DNA of 17,129 nucleotides from an uncultured Clostridia bacterium. Lineage in GTDB: Bacteria; Bacillota; Clostridia; Oscillospirales; Oscillospiraceae. A program made the translations under genes and the position numbers. The stretch is taken from positions 1 to 17,129 of the forward strand of contig CALDMR010000198.1 in the NCBI GenBank assembly GCA_937915065.1. The letters are read 5' to 3'. Numbering within the stretch: position 1 is the stretch's first letter; each line of letters opens with the position of its first letter. This document shows positions 6,537-14,129 of the stretch, in pieces. The notes under the pieces were generated by a model that was not told the origin of the DNA, did not search any database, and saw nothing but the letters and a program-made list of their open reading frames with translations.

Positions 6537-7985
6537 TTACAGGAAGAATAGCACTGTGTCGATCAGGAACACAGGGATCAGGCAGCTGAGAGACCAGGCC
6601 ATGTAACCGAAGAAGGAGGGCATTTTTACCTTGTTTTCTTCGGCGATAGATTTGACCATAAAGTTGGGGGCATTGCCGATATAGGTGTTGGCGCCCATAA
6701 AAACGGCGCCGCAGGAAACGGCGATCAGCAGCGGTACGGCGATCGTGCCAACGGTGGTAACCAGGCCGCTGGTGGCGCCCAGAGCGCCTGCGGTGGTCAT
6801 AAACACCAGGTAAGTGGGCGTGTTGTCCAGGAAGGAGGACAGAGCGCCGGTGCACCAGAACAGCTGCCAGGGCTGCGTCAGGCCCAGGTCGGCGCCGTGG
6901 GCCTTCAGGAACAGCAGGGCAGGGATCATGGTGATAAAGATGCCGATGAAGAGGACAGCCACTTCTTCGATGGCGCCCCAGGTAAAGTTGTTTTTGGTGC
7001 GGACTTCTTTTTTGGTGGTCTTAAAGGACAGGAAGGCAGCTGCCAGAATCATAACGATCTCGATGATAGCGGTATAGCTCAGGCTGACGCTGCCGAAGAT
7101 ATGGATGCTGAGGACATTTCCGGCGGCATCCTGGAACAGGGGCAGCTTGGGCAGAACGCCGGACAGGATGACGGCGGCCACGATCACCAGCATGAAGATG
7201 ATGTTGTGCGCGCCCGTCAGGCGGAGCTTTACGCCGCCGGAGGGCGGCTTCAGGCCGGCAGCCAGATCCTTTTTATAGGCCCGGTTGTCCAGCACAAAGT
7301 ACAGTGCCAGCAGCAGCACCACGTTCAGTCCCATGATGGGCAGCAGATGCACCAGGGTCCAGGTGAAGGGGACGCCGCGCATGAACCCCATCAGCAGGGG
7401 GGGATCGCCGATGGGTGTCAGGCTGCCGCCGATGTTGGATACGAGGAAGATGAAGAACACCACGGTATGTACGCACTTGCTGCGCCAGCGGTTTGCCCGC
7501 AGCAGGGGGCGGATCATCACCATGGATGCGCCGGTGGTGCCGATCCAGGAGGCCAGCAGGGTGCCGATCAGCAGCAGTCCCACATTGGTTTTGGGCGTAC
7601 CGGCCAGATCGCCCTCCAGGCAGATATTACCGGCCACGCAGAACAGGCCGAACAGCAATACAATAAAGGTTAGATAGTCGCCGACCATGGATTCCAGCAG
7701 CTGATCCACCATGGTGGGGATGTTGTAAGTCATTGCGAAGGGGATCAGGAACAGCAGCGACCAGAACAGGACAAAAGCCCAGCGCCATTTTTCCCATTGA
7801 TGGGGGATGACCAGGGGGCAGATGGCGATGCTCAGCAGCATGCCGACAAAGGGAATGCAGAACAGCAGGGAAATTTCGGAGCCGATCTCAGCGCCGTGCA
7901 TGATTTCGGCGGCGAAAACGGTGGGGCAGCACAGGATGAGCATAGCGCCCACAGCGGCCAAAGTAGGGATGAGCTTTTTTTTCAA
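6537..7985 (-). CDS. NhaD/ArsB-superfamily sodium:proton antiporter
   Basis: 482-residue inner-membrane protein with about 11-12 hydrophobic segments. Numbering from the chosen start, the two family half-repeats are visible: NIGGSLTPIGDPP at 184-196 and GANTYIGNAPNFMVKSIAE at 431-449, with SSFLDNTPTYL at 383-393 before the second. These match NhaD-type Na+/H+ antiporters in the ion transporter superfamily (ArsB, CitMHS, NhaD), which expel Na+ in exchange for protons. The start is inferred as TTG 7985, because AGAAGG (7994-7999) lies eight bases upstream and the product then begins with a basic, signal-like MKKKLIPTLAAVGAML. The frame continues to 8033 without a better ribosome binding site. 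It is transcribed alone, toward prmA. Substrate assignment is by family; a carboxylate or other anion cannot be excluded. Confidence 0.85.
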   Translation of the reverse strand: MKKKLIPTLAAVGAMLILCCPTVFAAEIMHGAEIGSEISLLFCIPFVGMLLSIAICPLVIPHQWEKWRWAFVLFWSLLFLIPFAMTYNIPTMVDQLLESMVGDYLTFIVLLFGLFCVAGNICLEGDLAGTPKTNVGLLLIGTLLASWIGTTGASMVMIRPLLRANRWRSKCVHTVVFFIFLVSNIGGSLTPIGDPPLLMGFMRGVPFTWTLVHLLPIMGLNVVLLLALYFVLDNRAYKKDLAAGLKPPSGGVKLRLTGAHNIIFMLVIVAAVILSGVLPKLPLFQDAAGNVLSIHIFGSVSLSYTAIIEIVMILAAAFLSFKTTKKEVRTKNNFTWGAIEEVAVLFIGIFITMIPALLFLKAHGADLGLTQPWQLFWCTGALSSFLDNTPTYLVFMTTAGALGATSGLVTTVGTIAVPLLIAVSCGAVFMGANTYIGNAPNFMVKSIAEENKVKMPSFFGYMAWSLSCLIPVFLIDTVLFFL

Positions 7986-8170
7986 TGGAGTCACCTTCTG
8001 ATAACTACCCCGGCGGGCATGTGTGTGCAGCAACCGTGCGGCGGGGCGAATTTGTGCTGGTAAAAAATTCCGGCAACTTATTTATTTTAATACCATCGAT
8101 TCCAAAAAAGAAGAAGAATTTTAAGAAAATCCACCGTCGTAAAAAACAAAATTTTTAGATATTATTGGGC

Positions 8171-8199
8171 ATTATAGACAAAAAATGGGAAATATAAAG
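8171..8199 (-). promoter_or_regulatory. Candidate promoter and long leader of the antiporter gene
   Basis: On the minus strand TATAAT (8171-8176) is preceded after 16 bases by TTTATA (8193-8198). This would start RNA near 8165 and give a leader of about 180 bases before TTG 7985. The leader is AT-rich in its first half; the second half holds a weak CCCCG/CGGGG pairing close to the ribosome binding site. I do not recognise a known riboswitch. Confidence 0.4.
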
Positions 8200-8221
8200 A
8201 AGATATAAAGAGTGTATAAAG

Positions 8222-8259
8222 AAAAAGCGGTCTCTGCTGCACAAATAGCAGCAGAGACC
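8222..8259 (-). terminator. Terminator of the purine uptake operon
   Basis: GGTCTCTGCTGC (8229-8240) and GCAGCAGAGACC (8248-8259) form a perfect 12-bp stem. On the minus strand it is followed by GC and T5 (8226-8222). It lies 20 bases past the last permease stop. Confidence 0.92.
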
Positions 8260-8279
8260 ACCGGCGCAAAGAGGCACTG

Positions 8280-9236
8280 TCAGCGCTCTTCGCGGAAATA
8301 GTTGTTGCCGAGATTTTCGGGGATGTGGCTGCCCTTGGCGCCGCGGATGGAGGCCATCAGCAGCACAATGGCAGTGATCACAAAGGGGAGCATATCGAAG
8401 AATGCAATGGGGATGATGGCAGGCATATAGTACTTCAAAATGCGCAGGGCGCCGAATACAAAGCTGCCCAAAATGGCCAGTTGGGGCTTCCAGGAGGCGA
8501 AGATGACCAGGGCCACGGCAATCCAGCCCAAGCCACCTACGCAGTCGCTGATCCAGATACCGCCGTTGATGACCATGGAGCAGTAAGCGCCGCCGATGCC
8601 GCAGATTCCGCCGCCCACCAGGATGTTGATATATTTCCATTTGGTAACCTGGATAGAGGCCGCGTCGGCGGCAGAGGGGTTTTCGCCGATGGCCTGGGTG
8701 TTTAGGCCGGCCTTGGTGCGGAACAGGTACCAGCCGCACAGCAGGGCGATGGCAATGCCGACATAGGTGAAAGGATCGTAGTTAAACAGGAGCTTGCCCA
8801 GCACGGGGATATCCGTCAGCACGGGGATGTTCACATTTTTCATCTGATCGATCAGCACGGCGGGCAGCTGCCAGTTGTTGGTGCCGGTGCGCCCGACCAT
8901 GTATACGCCGATAAAGTTGGCCAGGCCCACGCCGAAAATGGTCAGTGTCAGGCCGATGACGTTCTGGTTGGCCATAAAGCCCACCGTCAATACGGCGTAG
9001 ATCAGCGCTGCCAGCATGCCGGCGGCGAAAGCGGCGATCATGGCGGCGGCCAGATTGCCGGTCATGTAGCCGGCAGCAAATCCGGCCACGGCGCCGACGG
9101 CCATCATGCCCTCCACGCCCAGGTTCAGGTGGCCGACTTTTTCAGACATGATTTCGCCCACTGTACCAAAGAGCAGCGGCGTACCGGCGCCCACGGCGGC
9201 GACAATGAATTTCAAAATAAATGCCAGGGAGATCAT
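8280..9236 (-). CDS. nupQ: Nucleoside ABC transporter permease (NupQ-like)
   Basis: 318-residue integral membrane protein of the BPD_transp_2 (LivH/RbsC-like) permease family, with about eight to ten hydrophobic segments. Near the N-terminus GTPLLFGTVGEIMSEKVGHL and NLGVEGMMAVGA match the second permease of BMP-type nucleoside importers (B. subtilis NupQ/YufQ). GENPSAADAASI is the cytoplasmic coupling-type loop that contacts the ATPase. ATG 9236 overlaps the upstream permease stop by four bases (ATGA), with AAAGGAGG ten bases upstream, so it is translationally coupled. It pairs with the upstream permease to form the channel. It is the last gene of the operon. Confidence 0.92.
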   Translation of the reverse strand: MISLAFILKFIVAAVGAGTPLLFGTVGEIMSEKVGHLNLGVEGMMAVGAVAGFAAGYMTGNLAAAMIAAFAAGMLAALIYAVLTVGFMANQNVIGLTLTIFGVGLANFIGVYMVGRTGTNNWQLPAVLIDQMKNVNIPVLTDIPVLGKLLFNYDPFTYVGIAIALLCGWYLFRTKAGLNTQAIGENPSAADAASIQVTKWKYINILVGGGICGIGGAYCSMVINGGIWISDCVGGLGWIAVALVIFASWKPQLAILGSFVFGALRILKYYMPAIIPIAFFDMLPFVITAIVLLMASIRGAKGSHIPENLGNNYFREER

Positions 9237-10375
9237 GCCTGTTCAGCCTCCTTTCCTGCTGCGCTGTCGTCGGACGGTTCCGATTTGGTCCGCACCTTTT
9301 CTGAATGGCCGCGGAATACAATTTTGTAGCGGACAAAGAATTCCATAGCCATAATGAAGAAGAGGATGATGCCTTGCAGCACTTCGGCGCAGTCGGTGGA
9401 CAGGCCGAAGGTGGACTGCACCACGCTGGAGCCCTTGACCAGGATGCTGAAGGCAAAGGAGATCAGCAGGGCCACGTAGGGATTGAGCTGGGCCAGCCAG
9501 GCGATGATGATGCCGGTAAAGCCCACGCCGCCGGCAACGCCGATGCTCAGGGTGATGTCGGAGCCGGTGGCCTGAACCATACCGGCAATACCGGCAATAC
9601 CGCCGGAAAGGAACATGGTGCGCAGCACCACGCGCTTGACATTGATGCCGGCATAGCGGGCGGTGTCACGGCTTTCGCCCACCACGCCGATTTCATAGCC
9701 CTGCTTGGTGCGCTTCAGATATACGGCCACCACAACGACCAGCACCAGCATGATGATCCATCCGGCCTGGACGCCGAAGACCTTGTCCAGCATGGCGTTG
9801 GGATCGAAACGGGCAATTTTGTTGAAGCCGGCGGCTTCGGGATCGCGCCAGGGGCCGTCGCGCAGGAAGGCGACGATGTACAGGGCGATATAGTTCAGCA
9901 TCAGGGTGAACAGGGTTTCGTTGGTGCCCCATTTTTCGCGGCAGGCGGCGGGAATCAGGCCCCACAGGCCGCCGCCGACAAAGCCGGCGATGAACATGAC
10001 GACCAACAGCAGCAGATGGGGCATATCGCTGCAGAACAGGGCAAAGAAGGAAGCAAACACGGCGCCCATGATCAGCTGGCCTTCGCCGCCGATATTCCAG
10101 AATTTCATTTTGAAAGCCAGGGTAACGCCCAGGGCAGAAATACACATGGGGATGCAGAACTTGATGGTGGACTGGATCGCCATGGGGGAGCGGAAGCAGC
10201 CGGAGACCATGGTGGAGTAGATCTCAAAGGGATTATAGCCGATCAGCGCAATGAACAGGCCGCCCACCACCAGGGCCAGCAGCACCGCCAGGATCCGAAG
10301 GCCGACGCTCTGCCGCCTCGTCAGCTCGGCGTGTTTGACAACGCGGATCAGAGGCTCTTTCTTTTTAGTTTCCAT
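9233..10375 (-). CDS. nupP: Nucleoside ABC transporter permease (NupP-like)
   Basis: 380-residue integral membrane protein of the BPD_transp_2 permease family. A basic cytoplasmic N-terminus (METKKKEPLIRVVKH) precedes about ten hydrophobic segments. FKMKFWNIGGEGQLIMGAV at about residues 88-106 and VVGESRDTARYAGINVKRV (coupling-loop region) match the first permease of BMP-type importers (B. subtilis NupP/YufP). The C-terminal tail is charged and extends about 30 residues past the last helix. ATG 10375 lies within the end of the ATPase gene, an 11-base overlap, with GGAGG nine bases before it. It forms the heterodimeric membrane channel with the downstream permease. Confidence 0.92.
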   Translation of the reverse strand: METKKKEPLIRVVKHAELTRRQSVGLRILAVLLALVVGGLFIALIGYNPFEIYSTMVSGCFRSPMAIQSTIKFCIPMCISALGVTLAFKMKFWNIGGEGQLIMGAVFASFFALFCSDMPHLLLLVVMFIAGFVGGGLWGLIPAACREKWGTNETLFTLMLNYIALYIVAFLRDGPWRDPEAAGFNKIARFDPNAMLDKVFGVQAGWIIMLVLVVVVAVYLKRTKQGYEIGVVGESRDTARYAGINVKRVVLRTMFLSGGIAGIAGMVQATGSDITLSIGVAGGVGFTGIIIAWLAQLNPYVALLISFAFSILVKGSSVVQSTFGLSTDCAEVLQGIILFFIMAMEFFVRYKIVFRGHSEKVRTKSEPSDDSAAGKEAEQA

Positions 10376-11894
10376 ATTCCATGACCTCCTCCGCAGTTTC
10401 GCCGGTCATCATCAGGCCGACCTGCTCTTTTGTCACCTGGGATGCGTCTACGATGCCGGTAATTTTACCGTGGCACAGCACCAGCAGCCGGTCGCACAGC
10501 TGGAGCAGCACATCCAGATCTTCGCCGATATAGACCACGGCGACGCCTTTTCTTTTCTGCTCGTTGAGCAGGTCGTAAATCAGGTAGCTGGAGTTGATAT
10601 CCAGGCCGCGCACGGGGTAGGCCGTGATCAGCAGATCGGGGTTGGACTCGATCTCGCGGCCCAGAAGCACCTTTTGCACATTGCCGCCGGACATCATGCG
10701 CACCGGCATTTCCACGCCGGCGGTGACGATGCCCAGCTTTTCAATCAGATCTTCTGCCAGGGCGCGGGAGGGAGCACGATCCACAAAGGGGCCCTTGCCG
10801 TGGGTATAGGTTTTCAGCAGCATATTGTCCGTCATACCCATGCCGGCCACCAGGCCCATGCCCAACCGGTCCTCGGGGACGAAACTCATGGAAATACCCA
10901 TATCGATCAGTTCCCGGGGCGTTTTGCCCGCAAGGTTTTCTTTTTTATACAAAATGGCGCCCTGCGTAGGCTGGATCAGTCCGGCGATGGTTTCGCACAG
11001 CTCCTTCTGGCCGCTGCCGGCGATGCCGGCCACACCCAGGATCTCGCCGGAACGGATGGAGAAGTTGATATCGTCCAGGGCGATGCTGCCGTCCTTGCGC
11101 TTCACGGTCAGATCCACCAGCTTCAGAATATCCTGGGGGTCGTCGGTTTTCGGGCGGTCGATCTCCAGGGTGACGGCGTGGCCCACCATCAGTTCCGTCA
11201 GTTTGGATACATCCACCTCTGCGGTGTTGACCGTGCCGTAACTCTTGCCCTTGCGCAGGATGGTTACCCGGTCGGAAATGGACAGCACTTCGTTGAGCTT
11301 ATGGGTGATGATGATCACAGCGCAGCCGTTTTTGCGCATCTGGCGCAGGATCGCAAAGAGCTTTTCCGTTTCCTGGGGCGTCAGTACGGCGGTGGGCTCG
11401 TCCAGGATCAGGATGCGGGCGCCGCGGTACAGCACTTTCAGAATTTCTACCGTTTGCTTTTCCGAAACGCTCATGGCGTGGATCGGTTTTTCGGGATCGG
11501 TTTCCAGACCGTATTTTTCGCACAGTTCGAATACTCTTTGTTTTAACACCTTGGGCGGCAGCTTCTTGCCGGGCGTGCCCAATTCGATATTCTCCATGGC
11601 GGAGAAGATGTTGACCAGCTTGAAGTGCTGATGGATCATGCCGATCCCCAAATTTTGGGCATCCAGCGGACTCTGGATCGAGGCGACTTTGCCGTCCACA
11701 TAAATGGTGCCGCCATCAGGATGATAAATGCCGGAGATCATGTTCATCAATGTGGTTTTGCCGCTGCCGTTTTCCCCCAGCAGGGCCAGGATTTCGCCGT
11801 AGCGGACATCCAGATCGATCTGATCGTTGGCGACTACGCTGCCGAAGACTTTGGTGATTTTCTCGCAGCGGATTGCGTCTACCGTTTCAGCCAT
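10365..11894 (-). CDS. nupO: Nucleoside ABC transporter ATPase, double-domain (NupO-like)
   Basis: 509 residues with two ATP-binding domains in tandem, as in RbsA/MglA/NupO importers; it powers the two permeases encoded next. Domain 1 has Walker A GENGSGKTT at 40-48, Q-loop Gln89, Walker B ILILDEPTA at 161-169 and H-loop His198. Its signature reads SVSEKQTVE (142-150), which departs from LSGGQ, as is common in domain 1 of this subfamily. Domain 2 has GIAGSGQKE at 290-298, lacking the Walker A Lys, an intact MSGGNVQK signature at 401-408, and ITAYPVRGLD at 423-432, with no catalytic Glu. Thus one ATP site is probably degenerate. ATG 11894 is preceded by a GAGGTGGGGG stretch. A 197-base gap with strong hairpins separates it from the BMP gene. 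Confidence 0.94.
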   Translation of the reverse strand: MAETVDAIRCEKITKVFGSVVANDQIDLDVRYGEILALLGENGSGKTTLMNMISGIYHPDGGTIYVDGKVASIQSPLDAQNLGIGMIHQHFKLVNIFSAMENIELGTPGKKLPPKVLKQRVFELCEKYGLETDPEKPIHAMSVSEKQTVEILKVLYRGARILILDEPTAVLTPQETEKLFAILRQMRKNGCAVIIITHKLNEVLSISDRVTILRKGKSYGTVNTAEVDVSKLTELMVGHAVTLEIDRPKTDDPQDILKLVDLTVKRKDGSIALDDINFSIRSGEILGVAGIAGSGQKELCETIAGLIQPTQGAILYKKENLAGKTPRELIDMGISMSFVPEDRLGMGLVAGMGMTDNMLLKTYTHGKGPFVDRAPSRALAEDLIEKLGIVTAGVEMPVRMMSGGNVQKVLLGREIESNPDLLITAYPVRGLDINSSYLIYDLLNEQKRKGVAVVYIGEDLDVLLQLCDRLLVLCHGKITGIVDASQVTKEQVGLMMTGETAEEVMEYGN

Positions 11895-11972
11895 TGTATT
11901 CCCCCACCTCTTTTTGATTCAGTGACGGGCCGCGGCGGTATGTGCCGGGCCCCATTTCATTTTCTTTCTTTT

Positions 11973-12014
11973 GCCGAGCAAAGCCGAAAAGGACCCTTTT
12001 CGGCTTTGCTCGGC
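11973..12014. repeat. 19-bp perfect inverted repeat (hairpin 1) in the BMP-nupO gap
   Basis: GCCGAGCAAAGCCGAAAAG (11973-11991) pairs perfectly with CTTTTCGGCTTTGCTCGGC (11996-12014) around a four-base loop. On the minus-strand transcript it is followed by an A-rich, not T-rich, sequence, so it is not a classical terminator. An RNA-stabilising hairpin is possible. Confidence 0.85.
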
Positions 12015-12034
12015 CGCCGGCCCGAAGGCCGGCG
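12015..12034 (-). repeat. UUCG-capped GC hairpin (hairpin 2) in the BMP-nupO gap
   Basis: On the minus strand CGCCGGCC and GGCCGGCG close a TTCG loop, giving the very stable C(UUCG)G tetraloop in RNA. It directly abuts hairpin 1 and has no T-run. Confidence 0.8.
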
Positions 12035-12042
12035 CAGTACCG

Positions 12043-12076
12043 AAAAGAGGGCGGCCCGAATGGAACCGCCCTCTTT
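12043..12076 (-). terminator. Terminator-like hairpin just after the BMP gene (hairpin 3)
   Basis: AAAGAGGGCGG (12044-12054) and CCGCCCTCTTT (12066-12076) form an 11-bp stem with the minus-strand transcript continuing into TTTT (12046-12043). It lies 15 bases after the BMP stop. It probably terminates part of the transcripts, giving more binding protein than ATPase. Confidence 0.7.
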
Positions 12077-12091
12077 GAAATTGTAAACGTC

Positions 12092-13270
12092 TTACTTAAC
12101 GACGACGTTCTTGTAGTATGCGGTGATGGCAGCGTAGTTGGTGCCGTCCACTTCCATGGTGGTACCGTCGTTGCACTCCATCACGCCGTTGCAGCCGATG
12201 GTGTTGCCGGCAGCGTCGGTGTAAGTGCCGGTGAACACGTCGAAGGAGCCGTCTTCGATGGCAGCCTTGGCCACGTCCACAGCCTCCTGGGTGCCCTCAG
12301 CAACTTCGCTGGAGAGGGTGGTGATGCTCAGCAGGCCGTCGGCCATGGAGCCAAAGTAATCTTCCACATGGACGCCGGGAGTCCAGGTGCCGTCGATCAC
12401 ATTCTGCACAGCGGCGGTGTAGTAAGCGCCCCAGTTCCAGACCACGCTGGTCAGCACGCTGTCGCCCACTTCGGCGGTCATGTCGGAGTTGTAGCCCACG
12501 CCCCAAACGCCTGCATCACGGGCAGCGATCTGGGGGTTGTTGGTGTCGCAGTGCTGGGCGATAACGTCGCAGTCATCGTCGATCAAAGCCTGAGCAGCCT
12601 GGCCTTCGCCTTCGGGATCATACCAGGAGTTGGTGACCTTCACTTCCACAATGGCGTCGGGATTGACAGCAGCCACGCCCATAGCAAAAGCGTTGATGCC
12701 GGAGGTGCACTCGCCGTTGTCGCTGCCCATAGCGCTGACATAGCCAACCTTGTTGGACTGGGTCTTCAGGCCGGCCACAATGCCGGACAGGTAACGGGCC
12801 TGGTAAATGCGGCCGAAATAGTGGTTGAAGTTTTCGCCGTTGGACTTATAGCCGGTGGCATGGGAGAAGAACACATTGGGATACTCTGCTGCCAGAGCTT
12901 CGCAGGTATCCATGTAGCCCCAGGAAGTGGCGAAGATGATATTGCAGCCTTCTTCGATACACTCGTTCATAGCATTTTCGATGGCAGTAGCGTCTGCATC
13001 GTCGATGTTGTTCTTGCGGATGATCTGGCTGTCTTCCAGGCCCAGGGTCTGCTGCATGGCAACGATGCCCTGGTCATGGGTGTAGCTGTAGCCGGAACCG
13101 GTGGCGGGGTCGCCGATGTGGATCACGCCGACCTTGATGTTTTCCACAGCGATGCCGGTACCTTCACCGTTTTCGCTGCCGGAAGCCTGCTGATTGTTGC
13201 CGTTGCCGCAGCCGGCCAGCAGAGTGGCCATCATGGCAATGGAGCAAACAAAAGCGAGAATCTTTTTCAT
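12092..13270 (-). CDS. BMP-family purine nucleoside-binding lipoprotein
   Basis: 392 residues. It is a surface lipoprotein: signal peptide MKKILAFVCSIAMMATLLAG with lipobox Cys21 (LLAGC), then a Gly/Asn/Ser-rich linker to about residue 40. The rest is a two-lobed periplasmic-binding fold of the basic membrane protein (BMP/Med/PnrA) family: VGVIHIGDPATGSGYSYTHD at the start of lobe 1, IFATSWGYMDT, FFSHATG, then SWYDPEGEGQAAQALIDDDC and QHCDTNN. Known members (PnrA, BmpA, NupN) bind purine nucleosides. GGAGG (13281-13285) lies ten bases before ATG 13270. Position between xpt and the ATPase/permease genes fits a purine ligand. The exact ligand is not determined. Confidence 0.94.
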   Translation of the reverse strand: MKKILAFVCSIAMMATLLAGCGNGNNQQASGSENGEGTGIAVENIKVGVIHIGDPATGSGYSYTHDQGIVAMQQTLGLEDSQIIRKNNIDDADATAIENAMNECIEEGCNIIFATSWGYMDTCEALAAEYPNVFFSHATGYKSNGENFNHYFGRIYQARYLSGIVAGLKTQSNKVGYVSAMGSDNGECTSGINAFAMGVAAVNPDAIVEVKVTNSWYDPEGEGQAAQALIDDDCDVIAQHCDTNNPQIAARDAGVWGVGYNSDMTAEVGDSVLTSVVWNWGAYYTAAVQNVIDGTWTPGVHVEDYFGSMADGLLSITTLSSEVAEGTQEAVDVAKAAIEDGSFDVFTGTYTDAAGNTIGCNGVMECNDGTTMEVDGTNYAAITAYYKNVVVK

Positions 13271-13310
13271 TCTGATCTTTCCTCCAAAATCATAGTTTGA
13301 TTTTATTATG

Positions 13311-13325
13311 ACGCCGAAACGGCGT
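13311..13325. repeat. Small hairpin in the xpt-BMP gap
   Basis: ACGCCG (13311-13316) and CGGCGT (13320-13325) pair across AAA. No T-run follows on the minus strand. It probably acts as an intercistronic structure in the 65-base gap rather than a terminator. Confidence 0.4.
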
Positions 13326-13335
13326 TATAACCCGG

Positions 13336-13914
13336 TTACTGGGGACGGAAGGTGATGCCGCCGTCTTCGGTCATGCTTTCGATAATGGCCAGGGACTCCA
13401 CCCGCAGGCCCCGCTTGCGCAGCAGCTGTCCGCCTTCCTGAAATCCCTTCTCGATGGCGATGCCGGCACCCACCACGGTGGCGCCGGACTGCTGGCAGAC
13501 ATCGAGCAGGCCGAGCAGTGCGTTGCCCTTGGCCAGGAAATCGTCGATCAGCAGGATCCGATCCTGGGAGCTGAGATATTTTTTGGAAATGCGGATATCA
13601 TATACCTTGTTATGGGTGAAGGAAGCGACGGAACTGGTATAGACGTCGCCATCCAGATTTTTGCTTTCGGATTTTTTGGCGAATACCACGGGCACATGAA
13701 AATATTGGGCTGCAATGCAGGCAATGCCGATGCCGGAGGCTTCGATGGTCACGATCTTTGTGACCTGCTCGCTGCCGAACAGGCGGAAAAACTCCTTGCC
13801 CATCTCGTTGAACAGTTCAATATCCATCTGGTGGTTGAGAAAACCATCCACTTTCAGTACGTTACCTGCGCGAACAATACCGTCTTTGCGGATCCGCTCT
13901 TCCATCAAATGCAT
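13336..13914 (-). CDS. xpt: Xanthine phosphoribosyltransferase
   Basis: 192 residues, the same size as B. subtilis Xpt. It converts xanthine (and guanine less well) plus PRPP to XMP (GMP), the cytoplasmic purine salvage step. Family features are KVDGFLNHQMD at 21-31, TIEASGIG at 56-63 (flexible/base-binding region), VVFAKKSES at 76-84 and the PRPP-binding motif RILLIDDFLAKGNA at 119-132. The C-terminal IEKGFQEGG and VESLAII are also typical. AAGGAAG lies about ten bases before ATG 13914. It is the first gene after a strong promoter and 65 bases upstream of the BMP gene, so it appears to head the nucleoside uptake operon. No guanine riboswitch, common before xpt elsewhere, is visible. Confidence 0.95.
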   Translation of the reverse strand: MHLMEERIRKDGIVRAGNVLKVDGFLNHQMDIELFNEMGKEFFRLFGSEQVTKIVTIEASGIGIACIAAQYFHVPVVFAKKSESKNLDGDVYTSSVASFTHNKVYDIRISKKYLSSQDRILLIDDFLAKGNALLGLLDVCQQSGATVVGAGIAIEKGFQEGGQLLRKRGLRVESLAIIESMTEDGGITFRPQ

Positions 13915-13982
13915 GACAGGATAACTTCCTTTCTTTGGTGACTTTGCGCGGCGCAGCCCGCAAAAAAATTAAGAATAAAATC

Positions 13983-14011
13983 ATTATATCCATCCGGCGG
14001 AATTTTTTCAA
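13983..14011 (-). promoter_or_regulatory. Sigma-A promoter of the xpt-BMP-nupOPQ operon
   Basis: On the minus strand TTGAAA (14006-14011), exactly 17 bases, then TATAAT (13983-13988). Expected start is near 13976, leaving a leader of about 62 bases, too short and without the conserved bases of a purine riboswitch. Confidence 0.82.
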
Positions 14012-14073
14012 CCGCAAAAAAGGAGAAAACCAGGGAATCAGGCCGCTTCCCGGCCATTTTCCCTATAATGCAC

Positions 14074-14104
14074 AAAAGCCGCAGAGCTTTTCTCTGCGGC
14101 TTTT
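14074..14104 (-). terminator. Terminator after the VanW-family gene
   Basis: AAAAGCCGCAGAG (14074-14086) and CTCTGCGGCTTTT (14092-14104) form a perfect 13-bp stem. The minus-strand arm ends in TTTT. It lies 25 bases past the stop at 14130. The A/T symmetry means it could also work on the plus strand. Confidence 0.88.
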
Positions 14105-14129
14105 GACAGTCTGTCGAAAAAGGCGGGAT

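Noticed and set aside
10251..11546. 431-codon plus-strand frame opposite the ATPase and permease genes
   Set aside because: The minus strand encodes an unambiguous ABC ATPase with Walker motifs; the opposite frame is His/Gln/Gly-rich and lacks a ribosome binding site.
11942..13300. 452-codon plus-strand frame opposite the BMP lipoprotein gene
   Set aside because: It is a shadow frame; the minus strand has signal peptide, lipobox and ribosome binding site.
13915..13976. Guanine/purine riboswitch upstream of xpt
   Set aside because: The leader is about 62 bases long and lacks the conserved purine-aptamer junction bases on the transcribed strand.
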